This document shows positions 22,515-32,008 of a DNA stretch of 64,000 bases, piece after piece; positions within the stretch are counted from its first letter, which is position 1, and each line of letters begins with the position of its first letter. The notes beneath the pieces are model-generated. The model had not been told where the DNA came from. It made no database searches and saw only the letters and a program-made list of their open reading frames with translations. Source of the DNA: Verticiella sediminum. GTDB lineage: Bacteria; Pseudomonadota; Gammaproteobacteria; Burkholderiales; Burkholderiaceae_B. Location of the stretch: the NCBI RefSeq assembly GCF_007558815.1, contig NZ_VLTJ01000020.1, forward strand, positions 124,001 through 188,000, written 5' to 3'. Position numbers and translations under genes: made by a program.

Positions 22515-23675
22515 TTACTTCAGGTATACCCACTTGCCATCCTGGATCTGCACCATGACGCGGGCCCGCTCGTCCAGACCGGCATGGTCGCTGGCGGACA
22601 TGCTGAACACCCCGTGCGTGGCGGGCACTTCGCTCACCTGCTCGAGCGCATCGCGCAGCGCAGCGCGGAACGCCGGCGTGCCCGGCTTGGCGCCGCCCTC
22701 GAGCGCCTTGGGCAGCGCGGCAGCAAGCAGCAGACCGGCATCCCACATGTGGGCGCCGAAGGTCGAGACCGAGCTGGCGCCGTGCGCCGCTTCGTACTTC
22801 TGGATGTACTCGAGCGACGGCTGCTTGGCGGGATGGTCGTCGGGCAACTGGCTCGCCACCAGGACCGGACCGGAGGGCAGCTTGGTGCCTTCGCCATCGG
22901 CGCCGACCACGCGCAGGAAGTCGTTGTTCGCCACGCCGTGGGTCTGGTAGATCGGGCCCTGGAAGTTGCGCCCGCGCAGCTCCTTCTGCGGCAGCGCGGC
23001 CGGCGTGCCGGCGCCCGCGACCAGCACGGCGTCGGGACGGGCGGCGATCAGCTTGAGCACCTGGCCCGTGACCGAGGTGTCGGGCCGGGCGTAGCTCTCG
23101 CGGGCGACGACCTTGATGTCATGCTTGCCGGCGGCCTTCTCGAACTCCTCCAGCCAGCCCTGGCCGTAGGCGTCGGCAAAGCCGATGAAGCCGACCGTCT
23201 TCACCTTGTCGGCGACCATGGTCTCGGCCAGCGCGCTGGCCATCAGGGAATCGTTCTGCGGGGTCTTGAACACCCACGTGCGATTGCCCTCGACCGGCTC
23301 GACCAGGCGGGCATTGGCCGCCACGGTGATCATCGGCACCTTCTCGTCGCCGGCGACGTCGCTCATCGCGAGCGAGCCGGGCGTGGCCGAGGTGCCGAAC
23401 ACGATGTCGACCTTGTCCTCGGTGACCAGCTTGCGCATGTTGCGCACGGCCTGGGTCGTGTCGGTGGCATCGTCGAGGACGATGTACTGAACCTTCTGGC
23501 CGGCGATCTCGGTGGGCAGGAGGGCCGCGGTGTTGCGCTCGGGAATACCCAGCGAGGCGGCCGGGCCCGTGCTCGAGACGGTGACCCCGACCTTGACCTG
23601 GGCGCTCGCGCCAAAGGCCACGGCGAACAGAACCGCGCCGGTCAGCGCGGACAGGCGGAACGACATCGATTGCAT
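22515..23675 (-). CDS. Branched-chain amino acid type ABC transporter substrate-binding protein
   Basis: Encodes 386 residues with a signal peptide ending about FGASA (residue 25), then a type-I periplasmic binding fold (VKVGVTVSSTGPAASLGIPE). The start at 23675 has GAGGAG six bases upstream; ATG 23666 is a second choice. The binding pocket cannot be assigned to leucine by eye, so I do not use livK as a firm name. First gene of the cluster binding protein-livH-livMG-livF. Confidence 0.9.
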   Translation of the reverse strand: MQSMSFRLSALTGAVLFAVAFGASAQVKVGVTVSSTGPAASLGIPERNTAALLPTEIAGQKVQYIVLDDATDTTQAVRNMRKLVTEDKVDIVFGTSATPGSLAMSDVAGDEKVPMITVAANARLVEPVEGNRTWVFKTPQNDSLMASALAETMVADKVKTVGFIGFADAYGQGWLEEFEKAAGKHDIKVVARESYARPDTSVTGQVLKLIAARPDAVLVAGAGTPAALPQKELRGRNFQGPIYQTHGVANNDFLRVVGADGEGTKLPSGPVLVASQLPDDHPAKQPSLEYIQKYEAAHGASSVSTFGAHMWDAGLLLAAALPKALEGGAKPGTPAFRAALRDALEQVSEVPATHGVFSMSASDHAGLDERARVMVQIQDGKWVYLK

Positions 23676-23773
23676 GAGCGTCTCCTCGACAGCGATGTTT
23701 TTTCAATTGGTGACAACGACGGGCGACTATACCCCACTCGCCCGCGCTTTTGTGTATCAGTGGCCCATAGCAA

Positions 23774-23799
23774 AGGGCCGCCGGCTGCCCGGCGGCCCT
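23774..23799 (-). terminator. Probable terminator of htpX
   Basis: A perfect 11-bp GC stem with a four-base loop, followed on the minus strand by TTTGCTAT, lies 62 bases after the htpX stop codon. The short T-run makes a Rho-independent terminator plausible. Confidence 0.6.
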
Positions 23800-23861
23800 G
23801 CTCGTTGCGCACGGGCGAAACGCACGGGGAATCCGGCGCGTCGGCAGGCCCTTGCCCGTGG

Positions 23862-24743
23862 TCAGACGACCGGCGCCTCGTGCAAGCGGCGGATGCGCGC
23901 CTCGATCGGCGGGTGCGAGGCGAACATGGCGCTGATCGCCTGGCCGCCGGAAATGCCGAAGGCCTGCATGCTCTTGGGCAGCTCGCCCGACTGCAGGTTG
24001 CCCAGGCGCATCAGCGCGCGGATCATGGGCTCGCGCCCGCCCAGCAGGTGGGCCGAGCCGGCATCGGCGCGATACTCGCGGCGGCGCGAGAACGCGGCGA
24101 CGATGAGCGAGGCCAGCACGCCGAACACGATTTCACAGGCGATGACCGTGACGAAGTAGCCGATCCCCACGCCGCGCTCGTTCTTGAAGACGACGCGGTC
24201 GATGAAATAGCCGACCACCCGGGCGAGGAAGATCACGAAGGTGTTGACCACACCCTGGATCAGGGTGAGCGTGACCATGTCGCCGTTGGCGACGTGCGCC
24301 ACCTCGTGCCCCAGCACCGCGGCCACTTCCTCCTCGGTCATGCTCTCGAGCAGGCCGGTGGACACCGCCACCAGCGCGCTGTTGCGAAAGGCGCCGGTGG
24401 CGAAGGCGTTGGGCGCACCCTCGTAGATGGCGACTTCGGGCATGCCGATGCCGGCGCGCTGGGCGAGCTGGGCCACGGTCTCGACCAGCCAGGCCTCGCG
24501 GGCGTTGGCCGGGCGCTGCGGGTCGAGGACGCGCGCGCCGGTGCTCGCCTTGGCCATCGTCTTGGACAGCAGCAGCGAGATGATGGCGCCGCCGAAGCCG
24601 ACCACCGCGGAGAAGACCAGCAAGGCGTTGAAGTTGATGCCCTCGGCCGTCACCATGCGGTCGACGCCGAGGATGCGCAGCGTGATGCTCAGGACCAGCA
24701 CCACCGCCAGGTTCGTCAGCAGGAAAAGCGCGATTCGTTTCAT
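23862..24743 (-). CDS. htpX: Membrane zinc metalloprotease HtpX
   Basis: Encodes 293 residues: two N-terminal helices, the zinc motif HEVAH (about residue 145) on the cytoplasmic side, two more helices around residues 160-215, and the conserved [17 protein letters not shown] segment with the third zinc ligand Glu. HtpX removes damaged inner membrane proteins, sharing work with FtsH in E. coli. The length is that of the family. No heat-shock promoter was identified by eye. Confidence 0.96.
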   Translation of the reverse strand: MKRIALFLLTNLAVVLVLSITLRILGVDRMVTAEGINFNALLVFSAVVGFGGAIISLLLSKTMAKASTGARVLDPQRPANAREAWLVETVAQLAQRAGIGMPEVAIYEGAPNAFATGAFRNSALVAVSTGLLESMTEEEVAAVLGHEVAHVANGDMVTLTLIQGVVNTFVIFLARVVGYFIDRVVFKNERGVGIGYFVTVIACEIVFGVLASLIVAAFSRRREYRADAGSAHLLGGREPMIRALMRLGNLQSGELPKSMQAFGISGGQAISAMFASHPPIEARIRRLHEAPVV

Positions 24744-24867
24744 GCGTGGAGTTTCCGGGAGGAAGATGGCGGCCGATATTACCCCACCCCACGGTGGCTG
24801 GTAAGAACGCGTGCGTGCCGCCCGCGCGCCCAGGCCGCCGAATCCGGTTACGACACGGCCGAGTCGA

Positions 24868-25455
24868 TTAAGTTTCCACGTCCTCGAGCGGGCCGCCCCG
24901 CCGGGTGCGGCCCATCGCTTCGCGCAACGCTTCCAGGGTGACCGGCTTGGGCAGATAGGCCTGAAAGCCGCCCTTCAGGGCGCGCTCGATACCTTCGCGA
25001 TCGCCGAAGCCCGAGAGCGCGAAGGCCGGCACGTCGCGCGTGCGCGGCCGCTCGCGCAGGGCGCGGATGAGGGCGTAGCCATCCATGCCCGGCATGCCGA
25101 TGTCCGAGAGGATCAGGTCGAAATCCTGCGCGTCGGCGCGCAGCACCGCCTCGGCGCCGCCTTGCGCGGTGCAGACTTGCGCACCCTCGAGCCGCAGCAG
25201 CGCGGAGAACGCTTCCAGTGTCTCGTGGGAATCGTCGACCAGCAGCACGCGCAACCCGCGCAGGGGCCAGGGCTTCAGGCCATCGTTCGCCGTGGCTCGC
25301 GGCAGCCACAACCGCGGACGTCCCCCCGGCTGCCCGAGGCCGGGGCCGCGTGCCGGCGCCCAACTCAGGGGATGCCGGCTCCAGCCAGGCGCGCCCGGCG
25401 AACGGGCGGCGGTGGCGCGCGGCCGCGATGGGGGTTGTCGATACGTGGATTTCAT
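24868..25455 (-). CDS. Stand-alone response regulator receiver protein
   Basis: Encodes about 195 residues. The first 75 or so are Pro/Arg/Ala-rich and look disordered. The rest is a single receiver domain: [14 protein letters not shown], phospho-acceptor Asp in [13 protein letters not shown], conserved Ser in ALSGFGD, Lys in YLPKP. No output domain. The receiver is strikingly like that at the end of the hybrid kinase at 62097-64000 (VDDS-ETLEAF, SDIGMP-MDG, KPV--EAL), so the two are probably paralogues. The start is uncertain: ATG 25455 lacks a good ribosome site, an upstream TTG (25506) or an internal start is possible. Confidence 0.78.
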   Translation of the reverse strand: MKSTYRQPPSRPRATAARSPGAPGWSRHPLSWAPARGPGLGQPGGRPRLWLPRATANDGLKPWPLRGLRVLLVDDSHETLEAFSALLRLEGAQVCTAQGGAEAVLRADAQDFDLILSDIGMPGMDGYALIRALRERPRTRDVPAFALSGFGDREGIERALKGGFQAYLPKPVTLEALREAMGRTRRGGPLEDVET

Positions 25456-25628
25456 GACGATGATGGGGAATGCCTGGCGGCTGGGCTCTCGGGTGTAGCG
25501 AAGCAAGCACCATACCTGTCGCAGGCCCTACGGCCGCCCCGGCCGAGCCAGGATCGCTCTTTGCTTGCCGGGCGAACCCCCCGCGACGCGGGGCATGCGG
25601 ACGCAACGCCAAACCTCACGGAGCCGTC

Positions 25629-26609
25629 ATGTCAGCAACCCTCGAGACCGTCGACACTGCACCACGCTATTACCAGACCTTCCATCCGGACACGCATGCG
25701 GTGCGCGCCGAACTCGAGCAGGGGCTGTGCGCTCCCAACGCCTGGGTCCCGCCGAAGTTCCTGTACGACCCGCTCGGCTCGTGCCTGTTCGGCGCGATCA
25801 CCCAGTTGCCGGAGTACTATCCGACGCGCACCGAGCAGGCCATCATGGCCCGCTATGCCGACGAGATCGCCCAGCGCGTGGGCGGGGTCGGCGCGCTGAT
25901 CGACCTGGGCGCCGGCGACTGCGTCAAGGCCGAGCGCCTGTTCGGCCGCCTGTGCCCGCGCCAGTACGTGCCGGTGGACATCTCCACGGAATACCTGCGC
26001 GGCGCGGTCGCACGGCTGCACGCCGGCTACCCGGGGCTGGACATCGTCGCCCTCGGCCAGGACTTCTCGCACACCCTGAGCCTGCCCGAGGACGTGCTCG
26101 ATGACGGCCGCCTGTTCTTCTACCCTGGATCGAGCATCGGCAACTGGTCGCCCGAGCAGGCGCTCGGGATGCTGCGCCAAGTGCGCGAAGCCTGCGGCGA
26201 GCGCGGCGGCAGCCTGCTGATCGGCGTGGACCGGGTCAAGGACGAGCGCACGCTGGTACGCGCCTACGACGACGCCCTGCAGGTGACCGCGGCCTTCAAC
26301 CGCAATCTGCTGCTGCACCTGAACCGCGTGCTGCGCGCCGACTTCGCGCTGGCCGACTGGCGCCACCTCGCCTGCTTCGACGCGGCGCGCAGCCGGGTCG
26401 AGATGCATCTGCAGGCAAATGCGCCCGTCACGGTCAATTGGCCCGGCCACAGCCGGGAATTCTCCGCGGGCGAGACCATCCATACCGAGTGTTCGTACAA
26501 GTACGAGCCCACGGATTTCGCCGCCCTGCTCGACGCCGCGGGTTTCAATGACATCGCCCACTGGACCGACGCCCAGGGCTGGTTCTCGGTATTCCATGCA
26601 CGCGCTTGA
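25629..26609 (+). CDS. egtD: L-histidine N(alpha)-methyltransferase (ergothioneine synthesis)
   Basis: Encodes 326 residues. EgtD trimethylates histidine to hercynine using S-adenosylmethionine. The family opening KFLYDPLGSCLFGAITQLPE, the SAM-binding LIDLGAGDCVKAERL, and the histidine-pocket region FFYPGSSIGNWSPEQA are present, as is the C-terminal ECSYKYEP. GGAG lies five bases before the ATG at 25629. egtB follows after one base, so both are co-transcribed. Confidence 0.95.
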   Translation: MSATLETVDTAPRYYQTFHPDTHAVRAELEQGLCAPNAWVPPKFLYDPLGSCLFGAITQLPEYYPTRTEQAIMARYADEIAQRVGGVGALIDLGAGDCVKAERLFGRLCPRQYVPVDISTEYLRGAVARLHAGYPGLDIVALGQDFSHTLSLPEDVLDDGRLFFYPGSSIGNWSPEQALGMLRQVREACGERGGSLLIGVDRVKDERTLVRAYDDALQVTAAFNRNLLLHLNRVLRADFALADWRHLACFDAARSRVEMHLQANAPVTVNWPGHSREFSAGETIHTECSYKYEPTDFAALLDAAGFNDIAHWTDAQGWFSVFHARA

Positions 26610-26610
26610 C

Positions 26611-27894
26611 ATGATTCATCTTTCCGACCATCGCCTGGCCGAGCGCTACGCCGCGGTGCGCGCCACCACCCGCGCCCTGGCCGACGGGCTGAGCCCGGAG
26701 GACTGCCAGGCACAGTCGATGCCCGATGCCAGCCCGGTCAAATGGCATCTCGCCCACACGACCTGGTTCTTCGCCACCTTCGTCCTGGAGCGCTGGCGGC
26801 CGCGCCTGCCCGCCTTCGATCCGAGTTTCCGCGTCCTGTTCAACTCCTACTACGAGACGGTGGGCGACAAGCACCCGCGGCCGCAACGCGGCCTCGTCAC
26901 CCGCCCGGGGCTCGAGCGGGTGCAGGAGTACCGGGACTATGTCGACGACGCCATGCAGGAACTGCTGCACACGGCCGCCGACGATACGGCGCTCGCCGCG
27001 CTGGTCGAACTCGGCCTGCACCACGAACAGCAGCACCAGGAGCTGATCCTCATGGACCTGAAGCACCTGTTCTCGTGCAACCCGCTGCTGCCCGCCTACC
27101 GCGAGGCCGCCGCGCCGCGCAGCGCCTGGCCCACGGCCCCGCAGCCCCTGCGCTGGGTCGAACAGCCCGCCGGCGTGCACGCCATCGGCCATGGCGGGCC
27201 GGATTTCGCCTTCGACAACGAGAGCCCGCGCCACGACGTCCTGCTGCGCCCCTGGGCGCTGGCGCACCGCCCGGTGACCGAGCCGGAATATCTCGCCTTC
27301 ATCGAGGACGGCGGCTATCGCCGGCCGGAACTCTGGCTGTCGATGGGATGGGACATCGTGCGCACCCGCGACTGGCAGGCGCCGCTCTACTGGCGCCAGG
27401 CGCAGGACGGCGCTTGGCAGGTGTTCACGCTGCGCGGCGAGCGGGCCCTCGCCGGCGACGTTCCGGTCTGTCATCTCAGCTACTTCGAGGCCGACGCCTA
27501 CGCGCGGTGGGCCGGCGCACGCCTGCCCACCGAAGCCGAATGGGAAGTCGCCGCGGCCGGCCTGAGCCTCTTGCAGCCGGCCGCCAACACCCTGGAATCC
27601 GACGCGCTCGGGCCGCTGCCGGCGCCGGCCGGCGACGCCACGCTGAGCCTGGCGCAGATGCTCGGCGATGTCTGGGAATGGACCTCCTCGAGCTACGCGC
27701 CCTACCCCGGGTTCCATCCGGCCGAGGGCGCGATCGGCGAGTACAACGGCAAGTTCATGTGCAACCAGTACGTGCTGCGCGGCGGCAGCTTCGCCACGCC
27801 CGCCTCGCACCTGCGCGCGAGCTACCGCAACTTCTTCCCTCCGGACGCACGCTGGCAGTTCGGCGGCCTGCGCCTGGCGCGCGATCTCGGCTGA
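26611..27894 (+). CDS. egtB: Ergothioneine sulfoxide synthase EgtB
   Basis: Encodes 427 residues. EgtB is a non-haem iron enzyme that joins hercynine to a cysteine or gamma-glutamylcysteine thiol using oxygen. The N-terminal DinB-like domain carries the iron-binding histidines His49 (HLAHTTWFF) and His138/His142 (HHEQQHQE). The C-terminal FGE/sulfatase-modifying fold has RLPTEAEWEVAA, GDVWEWTSSSY and YVLRGGSF. The start could be ATG 26611 (one base after egtD) or ATG 26596. No egtA, egtC or egtE is in the window, so which thiol donor is used is open. Confidence 0.95.
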   Translation: MIHLSDHRLAERYAAVRATTRALADGLSPEDCQAQSMPDASPVKWHLAHTTWFFATFVLERWRPRLPAFDPSFRVLFNSYYETVGDKHPRPQRGLVTRPGLERVQEYRDYVDDAMQELLHTAADDTALAALVELGLHHEQQHQELILMDLKHLFSCNPLLPAYREAAAPRSAWPTAPQPLRWVEQPAGVHAIGHGGPDFAFDNESPRHDVLLRPWALAHRPVTEPEYLAFIEDGGYRRPELWLSMGWDIVRTRDWQAPLYWRQAQDGAWQVFTLRGERALAGDVPVCHLSYFEADAYARWAGARLPTEAEWEVAAAGLSLLQPAANTLESDALGPLPAPAGDATLSLAQMLGDVWEWTSSSYAPYPGFHPAEGAIGEYNGKFMCNQYVLRGGSFATPASHLRASYRNFFPPDARWQFGGLRLARDLG

Positions 27895-27965
27895 GCGGCG
27901 CCGCCGGGCGGGTTGCCTGGGGCCTGTTGACGCTATGGGCTATGGCCCCTCCTGCGCGTCCGGCC

Positions 27966-28973
27966 CTAGCGCTTGGCTGGCTGAGCGGGCCTGCCTTCCC
28001 AGCCGGCCTGGCCCTTGCCTGTCTGCTGGCGCTTCGCGGTGGCCTCGGTGATGGCGTACACCACGCCCGCCACGGCCAGCGGCGCGAGGTAGTGGATGAG
28101 GCGAAAGGCCACCAGGGCGGCGAGCAGGCCGCCATGGCCCACGCTGGGGCCGAGCACGGCGAGGAACACGGCCTCCGTCACGCCCAGGCCGGCGGGCACG
28201 TGGCTGATGACCACGGCGATGGCCGAGAGCAGAAACGCGCCCAGTACATCCAGGTACGACACCGAATCGGAAGGAATCAGGGTGTAGATCACCGCGGCCA
28301 CCGTCGCCCAGTGCACCATCGAGAGCAGCACCTGCAGCAGCGACATGCGAAACGAGGGCAGCCGCAGCGCATAGCCGCGCCACGAGACCTCGCGCTTGCG
28401 CGCGAGCAAGGCCACGCCCATGTACATCAGGAACACGGCGAACAGCACGCCACCGGCCGCGCGCGGCACCCAGGCGGGCGCCCAGTCCGGGGGCAGGCTG
28501 ATCGCGCCGCTGAGCAGCACCAGGCCGGCCATGCCGAGATAGCCCAGCCAGTTGGTGAAGATCGAGAACGCCACCACCTGCGAAATGACGCCGGGGCTCA
28601 GGCCGAGCCGCGAGTACAGGCGGAAACGGAACGCCATGCCGCCGATCAGCGCGCCGAAGTTGAGGTTGAACGCATAGCTGACGAAAGTCACGCCGACGAC
28701 CCGCGCGGCCGGCAGCCGGTGGCCGGTGTAGTGGCGTGCCAGCAGATCGAAGCTGATGTAGAGCGCGTAGCTGGCGCAGGTCAGGAGGGCCGCCGGCACG
28801 ATGCTCGAGGCCCCCAGGTTGCTCAGGGCCTCGCGCACCTCGGCCCAGTCCACCTCCATGGCCTGCCAGACGATCAACCCCACGACCAGCACGAAGAAGA
28901 CGATGGCGAACGGCTTGCGCAGCCTGGGCCAGAGCCGGCGTACGGTGGCGAAGTGCTGGTTCAGAGGGATCAT
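27966..28973 (-). CDS. YbhN/UPF0104 (lysylphosphatidylglycerol synthase TM-like) membrane protein
   Basis: Encodes 335 residues with about eight hydrophobic helices and the family segments YAFNLNFGALIGGMAFRFRLY and SHVPAGLGVTEAVFLAVLG. It resembles the flippase half of MprF without its synthase domain. It follows clsB as ybhN does in the E. coli ybhPON operon, so a role in phospholipid handling is a fair inference. The start at 28973 gives a normal length; the open frame upstream is inside clsB. Confidence 0.88.
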   Translation of the reverse strand: MIPLNQHFATVRRLWPRLRKPFAIVFFVLVVGLIVWQAMEVDWAEVREALSNLGASSIVPAALLTCASYALYISFDLLARHYTGHRLPAARVVGVTFVSYAFNLNFGALIGGMAFRFRLYSRLGLSPGVISQVVAFSIFTNWLGYLGMAGLVLLSGAISLPPDWAPAWVPRAAGGVLFAVFLMYMGVALLARKREVSWRGYALRLPSFRMSLLQVLLSMVHWATVAAVIYTLIPSDSVSYLDVLGAFLLSAIAVVISHVPAGLGVTEAVFLAVLGPSVGHGGLLAALVAFRLIHYLAPLAVAGVVYAITEATAKRQQTGKGQAGWEGRPAQPAKR

Positions 28974-28998
28974 GGGCTCGGGCCTGGGCGCAGGGGCA

Positions 28999-30264
28999 TC
29001 ACGTAGCCCTTTGCTCGTTTTCTTCCACCACCGGCGTGGCGACGTGGTGCAGTTGCTGGGCCGAGCGCAGCGCCGGCCGGTGCGCGGGCAGCCAGCCCGC
29101 AATGGCCGGAAAACGCCGCAGGAAATGGAACATCAGCCAGCCCAGCCCGAGGCGCCAATAGCGCGTGAGCGTCGAACTGCTGCGCTGCGCGAGCTGGCAG
29201 TGCCGATGCATGAGCTGGCTCAGTTGATCGCGCAGCTCCATGGAAAACGCCCGGTCGTGGATGACCACGTTGGCTTCCAGGTTGAGCGACAGGCTGAGCG
29301 GATCGAGGTTGCTCGAACCGACGGTGGACCATTCGTCGTCGACCACCGCCACCTTGCCGTGCAGGGGCCGTTCGCAGTACTCGTGGATCTCGACCCCCGC
29401 CTTGAGCAGATAGTCGTACAGCACCTTGGAGGTTTCCCTGACCCACGGCATGTCGGGCTCGCCCTGCAGGATCAGCCGGACCTTCACGCCGCGCTTGGCC
29501 GCGCGGCGCAGGTCGCGCAGGAAACGGTAGCCCGGCAGGAAATAGGCGTTGGCGATGATGATCTCGCGCTGCGCGAGCCGGATCGCCATGCGGTACTGCT
29601 TCTCGATATCCGTGCGGTGCCGATCGTTGTCGCGCAGCACCAGCGCCACGTCCGCGTCGCCGGCCTGCGCCAGCGGCGGTTCGCTGTCGGCGGCGCGGCG
29701 TGCGGCCGCGGCGGCGCGCCGGCGGCCGAAGCGCTTGGCGTGGCGGCTCTCGCCGGCCGGGCTCAAGGTGGAGCGCGCCGCATGATGCAGCTCGGCCACG
29801 ATCGGCCCGCGCAGCTCGACGGCGTAATCCTGCTTCGCCCCGGGGCCGTAGTCGCCCAGGTGGTCGGCGCTGAAGTTCAGCCCGCCGATGAACCCGACGG
29901 CGCGATCGACCACCACGATCTTGCGATGCAGGCGGCGAAAGAGATTGGTGCGAAAACCAAAGGCGCGCGGCCGGGGGTCGAACACCAGCAGTTGCACGCC
30001 GGCATCGGCCAGGTCGTCCAGGAAAGCCTGCGAGAACGAGGGCGAACCGTAGTCGTCCACGGTCACTGTCACCCTGACGCCCCGGCGCCCCGCGCGCACC
30101 AGCGCATCCTTGAGCGCGATGCCGACTTTATCTTCGAAGAGGATGAAGGTCTCGATCAGGATTTCCTGGCGCGCGGCCTCGATCGCCTCCAGGATCGCCG
30201 GGTAATAGGCCTCGCCGTTCTCCAACAGCTTGATGGCGTTGCCTCGAGTCCATTTGAGTGTCAT
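28999..30264 (-). CDS. clsB: Cardiolipin synthase B-like phospholipase D family protein
   Basis: Encodes 421 residues with two HKD motifs: LHRKIVVVDRAVGFIGGLN (about residue 113) and LHGKVAVVDDEWSTVGSSN (about residue 310). Such enzymes form cardiolipin or phosphatidylglycerol by phosphatidyl transfer. No N-terminal membrane helices are seen, as in ClsB (YbhO). Its ATG overlaps the stop of the ybhP-like gene (ATGA). The order ybhP-clsB-ybhN matches E. coli. Confidence 0.9.
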   Translation of the reverse strand: MTLKWTRGNAIKLLENGEAYYPAILEAIEAARQEILIETFILFEDKVGIALKDALVRAGRRGVRVTVTVDDYGSPSFSQAFLDDLADAGVQLLVFDPRPRAFGFRTNLFRRLHRKIVVVDRAVGFIGGLNFSADHLGDYGPGAKQDYAVELRGPIVAELHHAARSTLSPAGESRHAKRFGRRRAAAAARRAADSEPPLAQAGDADVALVLRDNDRHRTDIEKQYRMAIRLAQREIIIANAYFLPGYRFLRDLRRAAKRGVKVRLILQGEPDMPWVRETSKVLYDYLLKAGVEIHEYCERPLHGKVAVVDDEWSTVGSSNLDPLSLSLNLEANVVIHDRAFSMELRDQLSQLMHRHCQLAQRSSSTLTRYWRLGLGWLMFHFLRRFPAIAGWLPAHRPALRSAQQLHHVATPVVEENEQRAT

Positions 30265-31103
30265 AGCGTGAGCCCTGCCACCAAGGGTGCGTGATCGGAC
30301 AGGTGGGACCAGGGCCGCCCGGTCAGCGCCCGGGCGCTGTCCACCTGCACATTGCGCGTATAGATGCGGTCCAGCCGCAGGATCGGGCAGCGCGCGGGGA
30401 AGGTGCGCGGTGCGCGGGAATCCCGGTCGGCGAAGACGTCGACCATGCCGACCCGCTCGGACAACACGTCGTGCGCGCGTTCGCGCCAATCGTTGAAGTC
30501 GCCGGCCACCACCAGTGGCGCATCCGCGGGCACCGCTTCCTCGATCATGTGGCACATCAACTGCAGTTGGCGCTGCCGGTGCGATTCGCGCAGGCCCAGA
30601 TGCGCGCAGATCACGTGCAGATTGTCCGTGCGGCCGGGCAGTTGCATTACACAGTGCAGCAGCCCGCGCTTTTCCGGCGGGCCGATCGATACGTCGCGGT
30701 TCTCGTAGCGCAGGATGCTGAACTTGGAGAGCACCGCGTTGCCGTGGTCGCCATGCGGATACACCGCGTTGCAGCCATAGGCGAACTGCGGCCAGATGGT
30801 GTCCGCGAGGAACTCGTATTGCGGATTGTCGGGCCAGCCCGCGTGCCGGGCGGAATGCCGGGTATGGCTACCCAGGACTTCCTGCAGGAAGACCAGGTCT
30901 GCGCCCACCTCGCGCACGGCTGCGCGCAGCTCGTGCAGGATGAAGCGCCGGTTGAAGAAGGTGAAGCCCTTGTGTGCGTTGAGGGTAATCACCTTGAGGG
31001 GCAGGGGCTCCGGGCGCGCCTCGGTTAGGGCGCTAAGCGCGACAGGGTTGGCGGAACAAGTCATGGATGAGTCGAAGCAAATGGCATTCCCGTCGGGCCT
31101 CAT
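30261..31103 (-). CDS. Endonuclease/exonuclease/phosphatase family protein (YbhP-like)
   Basis: Encodes 280 residues. It has the fold's active-site strings: ITLNAHKG, Glu in LVFLQEV, His in VICAHLGLRESHR, GDFNDWR and a terminal LSDHAPLVA. Relatives include DNase I-like nucleases and lipid phosphatases; its place before clsB hints at a phospholipid headgroup substrate, which is inference. ATG 31103 overlaps the upstream stop (ATGA) and is my choice; ATG 31064 would drop 13 residues. Confidence 0.87.
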   Translation of the reverse strand: MRPDGNAICFDSSMTCSANPVALSALTEARPEPLPLKVITLNAHKGFTFFNRRFILHELRAAVREVGADLVFLQEVLGSHTRHSARHAGWPDNPQYEFLADTIWPQFAYGCNAVYPHGDHGNAVLSKFSILRYENRDVSIGPPEKRGLLHCVMQLPGRTDNLHVICAHLGLRESHRQRQLQLMCHMIEEAVPADAPLVVAGDFNDWRERAHDVLSERVGMVDVFADRDSRAPRTFPARCPILRLDRIYTRNVQVDSARALTGRPWSHLSDHAPLVAGLTL

Positions 31104-31981
31104 GTTCCCGGGCCCGGCAGCGCATCGCCGGCGTCGACGGCCGCCGCCGCGTTCGGCTGCACCTGCGCGCGGCGCTGGCGGGCCTGGCTCAGGGCATTCA
31201 CCAGGCGCTGCACGCCCCAGGCTACCGCGATCATGGCGGCCGCCGCCAGCACCACGATGCCGACCGAACGCGCATCCGGATGCTGCAGCGCGCGCGCCAG
31301 TTGATGGGCGAAGGCCACGGTGAGCACGATGCCCGGCGCCATGCCGAGCAAGGTGCCGATGAGATAGTCGCGCAGGCGTATGCGCGCCGCCCCCGCCATC
31401 ACGTTGACCAGCGTGAAGGGCGCGACCGGCAGCACGCGCAGCACCACCATGGCCAGCACGCCCTGTTCGGCGAGCTTGTCGCTCAGGTTGTTGATGCGCC
31501 GGCCCGCGATGCGCCGCACCTTGTCGCCGCCCAGCACACGGCCCAGCGCGTAGGTGACCAGCGCGCTCGCCATGGTGCCCGCCAACGCGTAGATGCCGCC
31601 CTGCCAGGCGCCGAACACCAACCCGGTCACGGCGATCAACACCGTGACCGGCATGGCGATCAGCCCGCCCAGCACGTAGCAGCCCACCACGGCCAAGGCC
31701 GCGTACGGCAGCGCCTTCAGGCCATAGGCCAGATGCATCAGGGTGCCCAGGCGCAGGTAGTCGGCCAGCGGCGTCCAGCGCCACAGGCCGACCATCGCCA
31801 GGCTGGCCAGCGCGACGCCGCCCAGCAGCAGCCGGCGCTTGCGCCGGCGCCCCCAACGCTCTTCAGGCGATGGCAACGCGCGCGCCACCCAGCGCGCCCG
31901 CAAGCCTGCCCGGCCGCCTGCGCTTTGCGCGGCCTCGCCGATGGGCGTGGGCGTGGCCTGGGGCCTTTCTTGCGGGGACAT
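31100..31981 (-). CDS. TVP38/TMEM64 (VTT/DedA-like) membrane protein
   Basis: Encodes 293 residues. A polar, Arg-rich N-terminus of about 48 residues precedes six or so hydrophobic segments. The VTT core is visible as FGAWQGGIYALAGTMASALVTYALGR and VLRVLPVAPFTLVNVMAGAARI. DedA-superfamily proteins are thought to move lipids across the membrane. Co-transcription with ybhP, clsB and ybhN supports an envelope-lipid role. Confidence 0.88.
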   Translation of the reverse strand: MSPQERPQATPTPIGEAAQSAGGRAGLRARWVARALPSPEERWGRRRKRRLLLGGVALASLAMVGLWRWTPLADYLRLGTLMHLAYGLKALPYAALAVVGCYVLGGLIAMPVTVLIAVTGLVFGAWQGGIYALAGTMASALVTYALGRVLGGDKVRRIAGRRINNLSDKLAEQGVLAMVVLRVLPVAPFTLVNVMAGAARIRLRDYLIGTLLGMAPGIVLTVAFAHQLARALQHPDARSVGIVVLAAAAMIAVAWGVQRLVNALSQARQRRAQVQPNAAAAVDAGDALPGPGT

Positions 31982-32008
31982 GGGCGGCGCGCTCCGTCAC
32001 GGGCTTGT

